A DNA stretch of 10,833 nucleotides. It comes from Clostridiales bacterium (GTDB lineage Bacteria; Bacillota_A; Clostridia; Oscillospirales; Oscillospiraceae). Below the pieces are notes generated by a model that had not been told where the DNA came from, did not search any database, and was given only the letters and a program-made list of their open reading frames with translations. Where the stretch lies: positions 1 to 10,833 of the forward strand of contig DXTB01000015.1 of NCBI GenBank assembly GCA_019410105.1, given 5' to 3'. How positions within the stretch are numbered: the first letter of the stretch is position 1; every line of letters starts with the position of its first letter. Below, one piece after another: positions 1-6,758 of the stretch. A program made the position numbers and the translations under genes.

Positions 1-214
1 TGATGATCTCGTTCTTGTAGTCCAGGCTCAGCACGCGGACCAGTTGGCTGATGGCACGGTGGGACATGCCGCTGTGGTGCATGGGACCGTCCAGGGTCTT
101 CCAGGTCACCTGAAGGATGCCGTCCTCCCGGTACAGATCCGCGAAGTCCTTGAACCACTCTTTGTACTCCTCCAGCTCGGGGAGCTTGACATAATCAGCT
201 AAGGGCTTACCCAT
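1..214 (-). CDS. Crotonase (enoyl-CoA hydratase/isomerase) family protein, N-terminal 71 codons
   Basis: Only the start of the gene is present; it runs off the left edge. The ATG follows a GGGAGGTAA ribosome site at close to ideal spacing. After a charged helical lead (residues 1-28) the sequence enters a crotonase-type N-terminal pattern: a beta strand GILQVTWKT (32-40), a loop with GP and a His (H52 in MSHRA), then a helix and a D-x-x-N-E-I-I turn (65-71), which normally precedes the strand leading to the oxyanion loop. The layout resembles the 6-oxocamphor hydrolase / beta-diketone hydrolase branch more than the standard FadB/Crt hydratases, but the oxyanion-hole and catalytic residues lie outside the window, so hydratase, isomerase and C-C hydrolase all remain possible. 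It is the last visible gene of the leftward operon, 57 bases after the thiolase. The family call is fairly sure; the reaction is not. Confidence 0.68.
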   Translation of the reverse strand, partial: MGKPLADYVKLPELEEYKEWFKDFADLYREDGILQVTWKTLDGPMHHSGMSHRAISQLVRVLSLDYKNEII

Positions 215-241
215 ATAAATTACCTCCCATAATCGTTTGTA

Positions 242-267
242 CGCGGCGGCAGTCTCCCTGCCCCGCG
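242..267 (-). other. Intercistronic hairpin between thiolase and crotonase genes
   Basis: In the 57-base gap, CGCGG, one bulged C and GGCAG pair with CTGCC and CCGCG around a five-base loop, giving about 10 base pairs. No U-run follows on the leftward transcript, and the crotonase ribosome site lies just downstream. It is therefore more likely a processing or stability hairpin than a terminator. Its role is inferred from structure alone. Confidence 0.4.
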
Positions 268-271
268 GGTA

Positions 272-1444
272 TTAATCCGCCTTGAAGATCCCTGCCGCGC
301 CCATGCCGCCGGCGATACACATGGTAACCATAGCATACTTGCCGCCGGTGCGGCGCAGCTCCGAGATGGCCTTACAGCTCAGCACCGCGCCGGTAGCACC
401 CAGGGGGTGGCCCAGGGCCATGGCGCCGCCGTTGGGGTTGACCCTGGCGGGATCCATGCCCAGCTCCCTGATGCAGGGGCTGACCTGGGCGGCAAAGGCC
501 TCGTTGAGCTCAATCACGTCCATGTCGTCCATGGTCAGGCCGGTGTACTCCAGCACCTTGGGCGCGGCGTAGATGGGGCCCAGGCCCATGTAGGCCGGAT
601 CCAGGCCGCCCACACAGAAGCCCAGGAAAGAGGCCAGGGGCCGGATGCCCATCTCGGCGGCCTTGTCCCGGCTCATCAGCACCAGGAAAGCCGCGCCGTC
701 GCTGGTCTGGGAGGAGGTGGCGGCGGTGACCCGGCCGTTCTCCCGGAAGCAGGGCTTCATGGACGCCATCTTTTCCAGGGTGGTGTCACGGCGGATACCC
801 TGGTCCTTGTGAAAGACGATCTCGTTGCCCTCGGCGTCTGCGCCGGGCAGGGGGATGATCTGCTCGTCAAAATACCCCGCGTCCTGGGCGGCGGCCGCCT
901 TTCGGTGGCTCTCCAGAGCCAGGCGGTCCATCTCCTCCCGGGTGACGTTGTACTTCTCCGCCACGTTCTCGGCGGTCTCGCCATTGGAGATGTACTGGGC
1001 GGGGTCGTGCTCCAGCAGCCAGGGGTCCATGTCGCCGCTGCGGTCCAGGGTCATGGGCAGGGCGGTCATGGACTCGATACCTCCGGCCACGATGCAGTCG
1101 GCCTGTCCGGCCTCGATCTGCCAGGCGGCCAGGGCCACGGCCTGGAGAGAGGATGAACAGAAGCGGTCCACGGTAAGGCCGCAGGCGGTGTAGGGCAGGC
1201 CGGCCCGGGCGGCCACCAGCCGGGCGGGGTTGAGGCCCTGCTTGGCCTCCGGGATGGCGCAGCCCAGAATCACATCCTCCACCAGGGCGGGGTCCAACTG
1301 GGGGATTTTCTCCATCACGCCCTTGAGCACCAGCCCGCCCATGTCGATGGGGTGCAGATTGCGCAGGGCGCCCTTCTTGCCGGACTTGGCCACGGCGGAG
1401 CGGCCATAGGCCACCACGACCGTCTTGCTCAGCGGTTTTGCCAT
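272..1444 (-). CDS. Acetyl-CoA acyltransferase (thiolase), FadA-like
   Basis: Degradative-type thiolase of 390 residues, the usual family length. It should cleave a 3-ketoacyl-CoA with free CoA to acetyl-CoA and a shortened acyl-CoA, or run the reverse condensation, in the cytoplasm. Visible landmarks are the nucleophilic Cys96 in DRFCSSSLQA, the IAGGIESM strand (119-126), TSSQTSDGAA (243-252), NEAFA (314-318), NPNGGAMALGHPLGATG (336-352) with catalytic His346, and the second catalytic Cys376 in CIAGGMGAAG. Two positions differ from the common consensus: Ser99 where C-x-S-G has Gly, and Ala378 where C-x-G-G-G has Gly. All three catalytic residues are intact, so it should be active, possibly on an unusual acyl chain. 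The ATG lies one base after the CoA-transferase B stop, with GGAGGAAG as ribosome site inside that gene's end, so the two are probably translationally coupled. It is probably the last carbon-carbon cleavage step of the pathway. Confidence 0.93.
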   Translation of the reverse strand: MAKPLSKTVVVAYGRSAVAKSGKKGALRNLHPIDMGGLVLKGVMEKIPQLDPALVEDVILGCAIPEAKQGLNPARLVAARAGLPYTACGLTVDRFCSSSLQAVALAAWQIEAGQADCIVAGGIESMTALPMTLDRSGDMDPWLLEHDPAQYISNGETAENVAEKYNVTREEMDRLALESHRKAAAAQDAGYFDEQIIPLPGADAEGNEIVFHKDQGIRRDTTLEKMASMKPCFRENGRVTAATSSQTSDGAAFLVLMSRDKAAEMGIRPLASFLGFCVGGLDPAYMGLGPIYAAPKVLEYTGLTMDDMDVIELNEAFAAQVSPCIRELGMDPARVNPNGGAMALGHPLGATGAVLSCKAISELRRTGGKYAMVTMCIAGGMGAAGIFKAD

Positions 1445-1445
1445 A

Positions 1446-2096
1446 TCAATCTTCCTCCATTTCCTTCAAGTCGGGGGACACCAGGAGCACGGGCTCCACC
1501 GCGGCCTGGATCTCCTCCACGGTGTGGCCCTTCCGGATCTCGGAGAGGACCAGCCCCTCCTCCGTCACGTCGATGACGCAGCGGTCGGTGACGATGTGGT
1601 TGACGCATTTTACAGCGGTGAGGGGCAGGGTGCACCGGCTGACCACCTTAGGGGAGCCGTCCTTGGCCCCCAGCTCCATGGCCACAATGACCTTCCGGGC
1701 GCCGTTGCACAGATCCATGGCGCCCCCCATTCCGAAGGCCCGGCCGGGGGTGGCCCAGTTGGCCAGATCCCCCTGTGCCGATACCTGCAGGCCGCCCAGC
1801 ACCGTGGCGGCGAGACGTCCGCAGCGGATGACGTTGAAGGACATGGCCACATCGAAGGCGCTGCTCCCCGGCACGGGGACGAAGGGCACTCCGCCCGCAT
1901 TGACGAAGCGCTCGTTTTTCATCAGTCCCTCCTGCACCGTGGGGCCGATGCCGATGAAGCCGTTCTCGCTCTGGAAGAGTACGCCGTCCACGGCGTAGCT
2001 GCCACAGAGGCTTGGGATGCCGATGCCCAGGTTGACCACGTCGCCGGGCTGGAAGTAGGCAGCCGCCCGCTTGGCGATAAAGTTTCTGTTGTCCAT
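1446..2096 (-). CDS. 3-oxoacid CoA-transferase, subunit B
   Basis: Beta subunit (216 residues, normal size) of a family I CoA-transferase, which moves CoA between an acyl-CoA donor and a free carboxylate through a glutamyl-CoA thioester. The family signature is clear: VNLGIGIPSL (21-30), then SENG (43-46) with the catalytic Glu44, followed by GIGP (49-52). GGAMDLCNGARKV matches the conserved dimer-core strand seen in AtoA, CtfB and PcaJ. The ATG is preceded by AAGGAGG seven bases upstream, and the gene starts 12 bases after subunit A, the usual A-B order. The family match does not fix the substrate; acetoacetate, butyrate, 3-oxoadipate and other short carboxylates are all used by relatives. 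In this operon it most likely activates the imported acid or recycles CoA from an end product. Confidence 0.92.
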   Translation of the reverse strand: MDNRNFIAKRAAAYFQPGDVVNLGIGIPSLCGSYAVDGVLFQSENGFIGIGPTVQEGLMKNERFVNAGGVPFVPVPGSSAFDVAMSFNVIRCGRLAATVLGGLQVSAQGDLANWATPGRAFGMGGAMDLCNGARKVIVAMELGAKDGSPKVVSRCTLPLTAVKCVNHIVTDRCVIDVTEEGLVLSEIRKGHTVEEIQAAVEPVLLVSPDLKEMEED

Positions 2097-2108
2097 TGTC
2101 CCGCCTCC

Positions 2109-2762
2109 TTACGCCAGAATCATGTCCACGAACATGCCGGGCACCTTGATCTCGTCGGGGCCGAGCTCCCCCAGGTCGCAGAAGTGGTCGCACTCCACGA
2201 TGGACAGCGCGCCGCAGGTGGCGATCACCGGGTGGGAGGCGTGGCCGCTACTGCCGCTGTAGGCCAGGTTGCCCAGGGGGTCGGCCCGGCGGCAGCGGGT
2301 GAGGGCGATGTCGGCGCGGAGGGCGGTCTCCAGCAGATAGCTCTCGCCATTGACCTCAATGATCTGCTTGCCCTCCTCCACCACGGTGCCCAGGCCGGTT
2401 TTGGTGAGCACGCCGCCCAGCCCCGCGCCGCCGCAGCGGATGCGCTCGATGAAGGTGCCCATGGGGTTGAACTCCGCCTTCAGCGCCCCGGACTGGATTT
2501 TGGCGTTGGTCAGGGGGTTGGTGCCCACGTGGGTGGTGACCATGGCGTCCACCCGGCCGGCCTCCACCAGCAGGCTGACGCCGTGGCCCGGGTCGCTGGA
2601 GTCGATGGAGTAGATGGTCAGGTGCCTGGCGCCGCTCTCCAGCACGCAGTCGATCAGGCGGTCGGGCATGTACTGGTTGGTCTGTCCGCCGATGGCGATG
2701 ATCTGCCCATCCTTGAACCGGGCGATGATCTCCTCGGCCGTTCTCACTTTACTCAGTTCCAT
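2109..2762 (-). CDS. 3-oxoacid CoA-transferase, subunit A (divergent)
   Basis: Alpha subunit (217 residues) partnering the SENG-bearing B subunit. The core matches the AtoD/CtfA/PcaI fold: EFNPMGTFIERIRCGGAGLGG (97-117), then the TKTGLGT loop (120-126), a GNLAY strand (164-168) and a C-terminal PGMFVDMI segment. Two regions depart from well-known members. The usual glycine-rich N-terminal loop of the GGFG-x-x-G-x-P type reads GGQTNQYMPD (25-34), and the ARNFNP-like stretch after GNL-x-Y is replaced by SGSSGHASHPV (169-179). Both loops lie near the CoA or carboxylate site in this family, so altered substrate choice is plausible but inferred. The ATG lies one base past the stop of the upstream MFS gene, with AGGAGA inside that gene's end, indicating coupled translation. 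Confidence 0.88.
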   Translation of the reverse strand: MELSKVRTAEEIIARFKDGQIIAIGGQTNQYMPDRLIDCVLESGARHLTIYSIDSSDPGHGVSLLVEAGRVDAMVTTHVGTNPLTNAKIQSGALKAEFNPMGTFIERIRCGGAGLGGVLTKTGLGTVVEEGKQIIEVNGESYLLETALRADIALTRCRRADPLGNLAYSGSSGHASHPVIATCGALSIVECDHFCDLGELGPDEIKVPGMFVDMILA

Positions 2763-2763
2763 A

Positions 2764-3999
2764 TCATTCTCCTTTGCGGGACGGGGCTTTCAGGAAGCGG
2801 GAGAGCGCCAGGCCGATGACGGCCAGCACCGCGGCGGTCACATAGGCGCCGGTGTAGCTGCCGCCTCCCGCGGTCTTGAAGGTGGTGGCCAGGCTGGGGC
2901 CGATGAGGCTGGCCAGGCCGAACACCACGTACATGACGCCGTAGTTCTCCGTAATGTAGCGGGGGCCGAACATGCGGGCGGTGAGGGGGGTGAGGAGGGA
3001 GGCCAGTCCGCCGTAGCAGGAGGCGGCCACCCCCATGAAGAGGAGCACCAGCCCCTCCGCCCCCGTCACGGCCAGGGCGGCCATGGACAGGATGCACAGC
3101 AGGAACACCGCCCCGGCGGTGTTGACCAGGCCCAGCCGGTCGGAGAGGCTGCCCCATACGAAGCGGCCGGCCATGTTGCAGGCGGAGAACACGCTGACGA
3201 AGAGGGCGGCCCGGGCGGGGGCGTAGCCCAGGGTCTGCTGGAGGATGGGGGAGGCCTGGCTGATGACGATCACCCCGGCCACCAGGCCGCAGGTAAATAC
3301 CGCCACCATCCGGTAGAAGGCCCCGGTGCGCACCATCTGTCCCCGGTTCAGGTCGGCGCCGCTCCCCTGCCCACCGCTGGCGGCGGGGGCCATGGCGGCG
3401 TGGAATCCCTCCGGCGGCTCGGCCAGCAGCAGGGAGCCCAGCAGAATCACCGCGGCGAAGAGCACCCCCAGCACCCGGAAGGCGCTGCCCAGGCCCACCT
3501 TCTCCATCAGCGCGGCGGCGGTGGGGGCCCACAGGATGGCGCCGGAGCCGTAGGCGGCGGTGCCCAGGCCGGAGGCCATGCCGGAGCGGTCGGGAAAGAG
3601 GCGCACCACATAGGCCATCATGCTGGGATAGATGAAGCCCACCCCCAGGCCGGAAATCACGCCGTAGAACAGGTAGAGCTGCCAGAGCTGGCTCATCAGG
3701 CCGGCGGCGAAGAGGCCGGCGCCAAAGAGGACGGCCCCCACGGCCACGCAAAGGCGGCTGGACATGCGGCGGATTAGCCCGCCGAAGAGGAGGGGGGCCA
3801 TGGTGGAGCACACCACCGTGATGGTGTAGGCCAGGGCCACCCCGGAGTCGGCCCAGCCAAACCGGGCGATGATGGGGGTCTGGAGCACGCTCCAGGCGTA
3901 GCCGAAGCCGGCGCACACGCAGATCACCATGGCGGAGATCAGGCACAGCCAGCGGCGGCCGGCGAAGGCCCGGACGGATGCGGTCGTATTGGCGGTCAC
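2764..3999 (-). CDS. MFS transporter, oxalate/formate antiporter (OFA)-like
   Basis: Twelve-helix major facilitator protein of 411 residues from the chosen GTG start. The GTG has AGGAGG six bases upstream, whereas the longer reading from 4044 would overlap the dehydrogenase gene and begin with an unlikely Cys/Ser-rich peptide. Hydrophobic helices fill roughly residues 17-400, with a hydrophilic central loop (about 194-225) between the two six-helix halves. FGYAWSVLQTPI at 32-43 is typical of helix 1 in OFA-type carriers, GGLIRRMSSR (73-82) is the loop 2-3 signature, its second-half copy is GRFVWGSLSDRLG (278-290), and GPSLATTFK (367-375) follows a helix with the OFA-like G-x-A-S-L-x-G-P pattern. 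Relatives exchange or import small carboxylates. Placed between the dehydrogenase and the CoA-transferase, it probably carries the pathway substrate or a carboxylate product. Direction and substrate are unknown. Confidence 0.87.
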   Translation of the reverse strand: MTANTTASVRAFAGRRWLCLISAMVICVCAGFGYAWSVLQTPIIARFGWADSGVALAYTITVVCSTMAPLLFGGLIRRMSSRLCVAVGAVLFGAGLFAAGLMSQLWQLYLFYGVISGLGVGFIYPSMMAYVVRLFPDRSGMASGLGTAAYGSGAILWAPTAAALMEKVGLGSAFRVLGVLFAAVILLGSLLLAEPPEGFHAAMAPAASGGQGSGADLNRGQMVRTGAFYRMVAVFTCGLVAGVIVISQASPILQQTLGYAPARAALFVSVFSACNMAGRFVWGSLSDRLGLVNTAGAVFLLCILSMAALAVTGAEGLVLLFMGVAASCYGGLASLLTPLTARMFGPRYITENYGVMYVVFGLASLIGPSLATTFKTAGGGSYTGAYVTAAVLAVIGLALSRFLKAPSRKGE

Positions 4000-4012
4000 C
4001 CGGTTTCCTCCT

Positions 4013-4975
4013 TTACAGCTTCTTGTGGAGCTTGAGCAGCTCAATGAGCATCTGGTCGCGGTAGGCCGCGCACGCCTCGTTGGTGTGGCCGATGTGGTCG
4101 GGGAAGTGCTTCATCTCCTCATCCACGCCGGGCTGGGCCACCTCGGCCCAGTTGTCGGGCTGGTGGGTCCAGGAGGCCATGTCGGCCAGCCAGCGGTCGC
4201 CGGAGTTGCCCAGCATATTCACCATGCCGGTCAGGCCGCCGGGGTTGCCCAGCTGCATGATCATGTTGTGGCCGAAGATGGCCCAGCGCAGGCCGGGGCC
4301 GTAGACCAGGGCCTTGTCCGCGTCCTCCACGGAGCACACCCCCCGCATCACCAGATCCTGCACCTCCCGGTAGAGGGCCAGCTGGAGCCGGTTGGCGATG
4401 AAGCCGGGGCACTCCCGGCGCAGGAGGACGGCCTCCTTGCCGATGGACTGGTAGAAGTCGTAGGCCAGCCGGAGCAGGGCGGGGTCGGTCTTGTCGCCAG
4501 AGGTCAGCTCCACCAGGGGGATGAGGTGGGGCGGATTGTAGGGGTGGGCCCCCACGCAGCGCTCCGGGTGGGCCGCCTTGGCGGCAATGTCGGAGATGAG
4601 CAGGCCGGAGGTGGAGCTGGCGTAGAGGGCGTCCGCCGCGGCGCAGGCTTCCACCTGGGCCAGAATGGACTGCTTGATCTCCAGGCGCTCCGGGCCGCTC
4701 TCCTGGATGAACTGGGCGTCCGCCACGGCCCCCTCCATGGAGGTGGTCAGGCGGATGGCCGCCACGATCTCCCCCCGGCGCTCCGGGGTAATGGCGTTAA
4801 ATTGCTCCAGAGCGTCCAGGCTCTTGTGCATCTGGGCCTCGCTCCTTTTGAGCTGTTCGTCGTTGATGTCGTACAGGGTCACGGCCAGCCCGCGCATGGC
4901 GAACTGGATGGCCCAGCTGGAGCCGATCACGCCGCCGCCCACGCAGGCGGCGCGCTTGATATCTGCAACCTTCAT
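4013..4975 (-). CDS. 3-hydroxyacyl-CoA dehydrogenase family protein, carnitine dehydrogenase-like
   Basis: NAD-dependent L-3-hydroxyacid or 3-hydroxyacyl-CoA dehydrogenase of 320 residues. The Rossmann motif GGGVIG (13-18), with Asp36 ending the second strand, indicates NAD rather than NADP. The catalytic set is complete: Ser123 (STSG), His144 in AHPYNPPHLIPLVE, Glu156 and Asn195 in PGFIANRLQ. The HPYNPPHLIPLVE wording and GPGLRWAIFG (227-236) resemble L-carnitine dehydrogenase and lambda-crystallin types more than fermentative Hbd. The enzyme may therefore oxidise a free or bulky 3-hydroxy acid instead of 3-hydroxybutyryl-CoA. No fused thioesterase domain is present, unlike some carnitine dehydrogenases. 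The ATG with AAGGAG upstream is chosen; the 43-residue upstream extension reads through the structured spacer, lacks family similarity and was rejected. The MFS gene follows after 13 bases. Confidence 0.87.
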   Translation of the reverse strand: MKVADIKRAACVGGGVIGSSWAIQFAMRGLAVTLYDINDEQLKRSEAQMHKSLDALEQFNAITPERRGEIVAAIRLTTSMEGAVADAQFIQESGPERLEIKQSILAQVEACAAADALYASSTSGLLISDIAAKAAHPERCVGAHPYNPPHLIPLVELTSGDKTDPALLRLAYDFYQSIGKEAVLLRRECPGFIANRLQLALYREVQDLVMRGVCSVEDADKALVYGPGLRWAIFGHNMIMQLGNPGGLTGMVNMLGNSGDRWLADMASWTHQPDNWAEVAQPGVDEEMKHFPDHIGHTNEACAAYRDQMLIELLKLHKKL

Positions 4976-5172
4976 AATGACATATCTCCTTATTGCCGGG
5001 GTGGCAGGTGTCCCGGCGGGGCGTTGCTCCGCCCCAGCCGGGATATGGCGAGCCGCCAGGCGTTGTGGGGACAAGCGTCTGGCGGCCTCGTTCTGGTTCA
5101 GCATTCCGAAGGGTCGTCCGGTAGAGGCCCGGAGGGGTCTCGCAGGCTGTGCTGAAAAGCCGCGGACAGGCG
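4976..5172 (-). promoter_or_regulatory. Structured 197-base leader/spacer before the dehydrogenase gene
   Basis: This is the only large gap inside the operon, and it is packed with inverted repeats. In leftward transcript order there is a region closed by a 7-bp pair TTCAGCA/TGCTGAA (5097-5103 with 5150-5156) that encloses a small CCGG hairpin; a hairpin at 5052-5086 with an 8-bp GCCGCCAG/CTGGCGGC base and about 5 further pairs including wobbles; and a very GC-rich hairpin at 5012-5042 (CCCGGC, GGGGCG, six-base loop, CGCCCC, bulged A, GCCGGG). The CCCGGC arm at 5012-5017 could instead pair with GCCGGG at 4995-5000, only three bases from the ribosome site, so two folds exclude each other. No U-run follows any stem, so a standard intrinsic terminator is not supported. 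It could be a cis-regulatory leader, a processing site or a copy of a dispersed palindromic repeat. It matches no riboswitch class I can name. Confidence 0.5.
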
Positions 5173-5451
5173 TTATCTGCGGTAGCGCAGGCCGGTGGCG
5201 GAGCGCACCATCTCGTCCCAGGTGGCGAAGTCGGTGCTCTCTTTCACAAAGGCGTCCAGCAGCGGCGGGGCGTAGATCAGGGTATCCGCCTTCCAGTTGA
5301 CCATCACGGCGCTGGAATACCGGAAGCCCTCAAAGCTCTCAAAGCGGGTATACTCCTGCATGAAGTCGTCGGTGAAGATGTCCTCCAGCAGGCGCATCAG
5401 CTCTGGGGCGTTTTCCAGAAAGACAAAGCCCTTACTTATCGTCTGATCCAT
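5173..5451 (-). CDS. Small uncharacterised protein, 92 residues
   Basis: I do not recognise this family. The protein is soluble-looking, with no signal peptide, membrane helix or cysteine. It is mildly acidic through most of its length with a basic end (GLRYRR), and unusually aromatic (9 Phe, 4 Tyr, 2 Trp in 92 residues), including an FESFEGFRY cluster at 37-45. The pattern suggests a compact alpha/beta domain: a helix about 14-33, strands about 43-61, and a helix about 62-85. The ATG has GGAG seven bases upstream and lies 20 bases inside the end of the DUF362 gene in another frame, which argues for translational coupling and hence a real gene. It could be a partner subunit or chaperone of the DUF362 protein or a small accessory enzyme; nothing in the sequence decides this. 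Confidence 0.72.
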   Translation of the reverse strand: MDQTISKGFVFLENAPELMRLLEDIFTDDFMQEYTRFESFEGFRYSSAVMVNWKADTLIYAPPLLDAFVKESTDFATWDEMVRSATGLRYRR

Positions 5452-6712
5452 AGAACTTCTCCGCCTCTTTTTCCACGTAGGAGCGCCAAGCGGGGGCGTC
5501 GATCTCCATCCGCTCGCGGATCCAGTGCATCTGCTCGGGCTTGCCGGTCATGGCCTCCTTGCGCAGCACGGACATGTAGAGGGAGCCCTCTCCAGGGGGG
5601 CACCCCTGGAGGAAGAAGGCGTTGGGATGCTCCTTCAGGTGCTTGCGGGCGCAGTTACCGTGGAGCAGGATCTTCTCGTCCGGGGTATCGGGGGACAGGG
5701 TGTTCCGGCCGCCGGCCACCACCACCATGTCGGTGTTGTCATCGTAGACGCCGATGGCCTTCAGCGTCTCCATGTTGAGGGTCAGCAGGGCCTGACAGCT
5801 GGAGCAGGCGCCCTCACAGTGGACCTCATACTCGGGCCAGCGGTTGCGGATGTCCTCCAGGTAGGGGACCCACATCTTCTTGTAGCAGTCGGCCACCTTG
5901 TCGCCCACCACCTCGATGTCGTCGCGGTTGGTGGTGCCCAGGCCGGCCTCCTGGGCCACGCGGAAGTAGTCCACGCCGTCGGGATCAATGCCCACCAGCT
6001 CGCAGGCGATGCGGTCCAGCGCCACGGGGTCATAGGAGCCCATGATGCAGTCCACCTCGATGGGCACGGGGGTGTGGGGGGAGTAGCCGCTGGCGGCGTG
6101 CATCACGTCCATGATGTTGATGTCGGCGCGGCAGGCCCACCACACGTCCATCATGGCCATGGTCAGGTTCTGCTGGTGCATCTGAACATGGACCTGATCC
6201 TGCACCACGCCCTTGATGTTCTTCAGCGCTCCGGAGAACACCATGCTGGCGTGGGCCTTGAGGATGGGCAGGTTGATGATGTGCTCGGCCTCCAGCAACA
6301 GGCGGGGCAGCTTGACGTGGCTGATGTTGGAGCGGTAGCCCCGCACGGCTACATTGATGAGGTCCTTGTCCTTCTTGATGTCCACCAGCTCGACGCCCTC
6401 CTCCCGGGCGACGGCGGCGATGCCGCAGGCCTCATAGCACTCGTCGGTGTCGCAGCCCACGGCGGCGGCCTCGGCGATGACAATGCGCTTGGGGTTGGCC
6501 TTTTTTACCTCACGGATGACGGCGCGGACGGTCTCGGGGTGGGTGCACACGGCGAACTCCGGGGGAGCCGCGTGCCCCGCGTTGGGCTTGAGCACAACGG
6601 TAGAGTTGGGCTCAATCATTTTGGCAGCGCCGCCCATCATGTCAAAGACGCGGGTGACATTCTCCTGCACGTCCAGGCCATGAGCCAGCGCCACAAGGGA
6701 TTTCTTGCTCAT
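5432..6712 (-). CDS. DUF362 domain protein with C-terminal cysteine cluster
   Basis: Cytoplasmic-looking 426-residue protein with no signal peptide. The DUF362 (PF04015-type) landmarks are in order: VVLKPNAG (39-46), THPETVRAVIREV (57-69), IVIAEAAAVG (77-86), HIINLPILKAH (144-154), SGALKNIKGVV (160-170), and PVPIEVDCIMGSYDPVALDR (216-234 region) followed by ELVGIDP. Many DUF362 proteins carry a ferredoxin 4Fe-4S domain; here there is none. Instead the C-terminal third holds Cys299-x3-Cys303-x2-Cys306, Cys354 in HGNCARKH and Cys371 in QGCPPGEG, spacing that would suit a metal or iron-sulfur site. Further cysteines lie at 87, 92 and 96. The function of the family is not established. The start follows AAGGAGG at eight bases. 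The gene lies 46 bases after the first MFS gene and overlaps the 92-residue gene by 20 bases. An enzymatic or redox role in the pathway is inferred from context only. Confidence 0.83.
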   Translation of the reverse strand: MSKKSLVALAHGLDVQENVTRVFDMMGGAAKMIEPNSTVVLKPNAGHAAPPEFAVCTHPETVRAVIREVKKANPKRIVIAEAAAVGCDTDECYEACGIAAVAREEGVELVDIKKDKDLINVAVRGYRSNISHVKLPRLLLEAEHIINLPILKAHASMVFSGALKNIKGVVQDQVHVQMHQQNLTMAMMDVWWACRADINIMDVMHAASGYSPHTPVPIEVDCIMGSYDPVALDRIACELVGIDPDGVDYFRVAQEAGLGTTNRDDIEVVGDKVADCYKKMWVPYLEDIRNRWPEYEVHCEGACSSCQALLTLNMETLKAIGVYDDNTDMVVVAGGRNTLSPDTPDEKILLHGNCARKHLKEHPNAFFLQGCPPGEGSLYMSVLRKEAMTGKPEQMHWIRERMEIDAPAWRSYVEKEAEKFYGSDDK

Positions 6713-6758
6713 TGCGTTTACCTCCTTCTAAAGATTGACTATTTATGGGCCCGGCCGC

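Noticed and set aside
4000..4044. A 15-residue ATG-initiated extension of the second MFS gene.
   Set aside because: It overlaps the dehydrogenase end and has no ribosome site of its own, whereas the GTG at 3999 has a perfect AGGAGG at six bases.
4976..5104. A 43-residue N-terminal extension of the dehydrogenase starting at 5104.
   Set aside because: It reads through the hairpin-rich spacer and lacks a good ribosome site. The Rossmann fold begins normally from the ATG at 4975, which has AAGGAG upstream.
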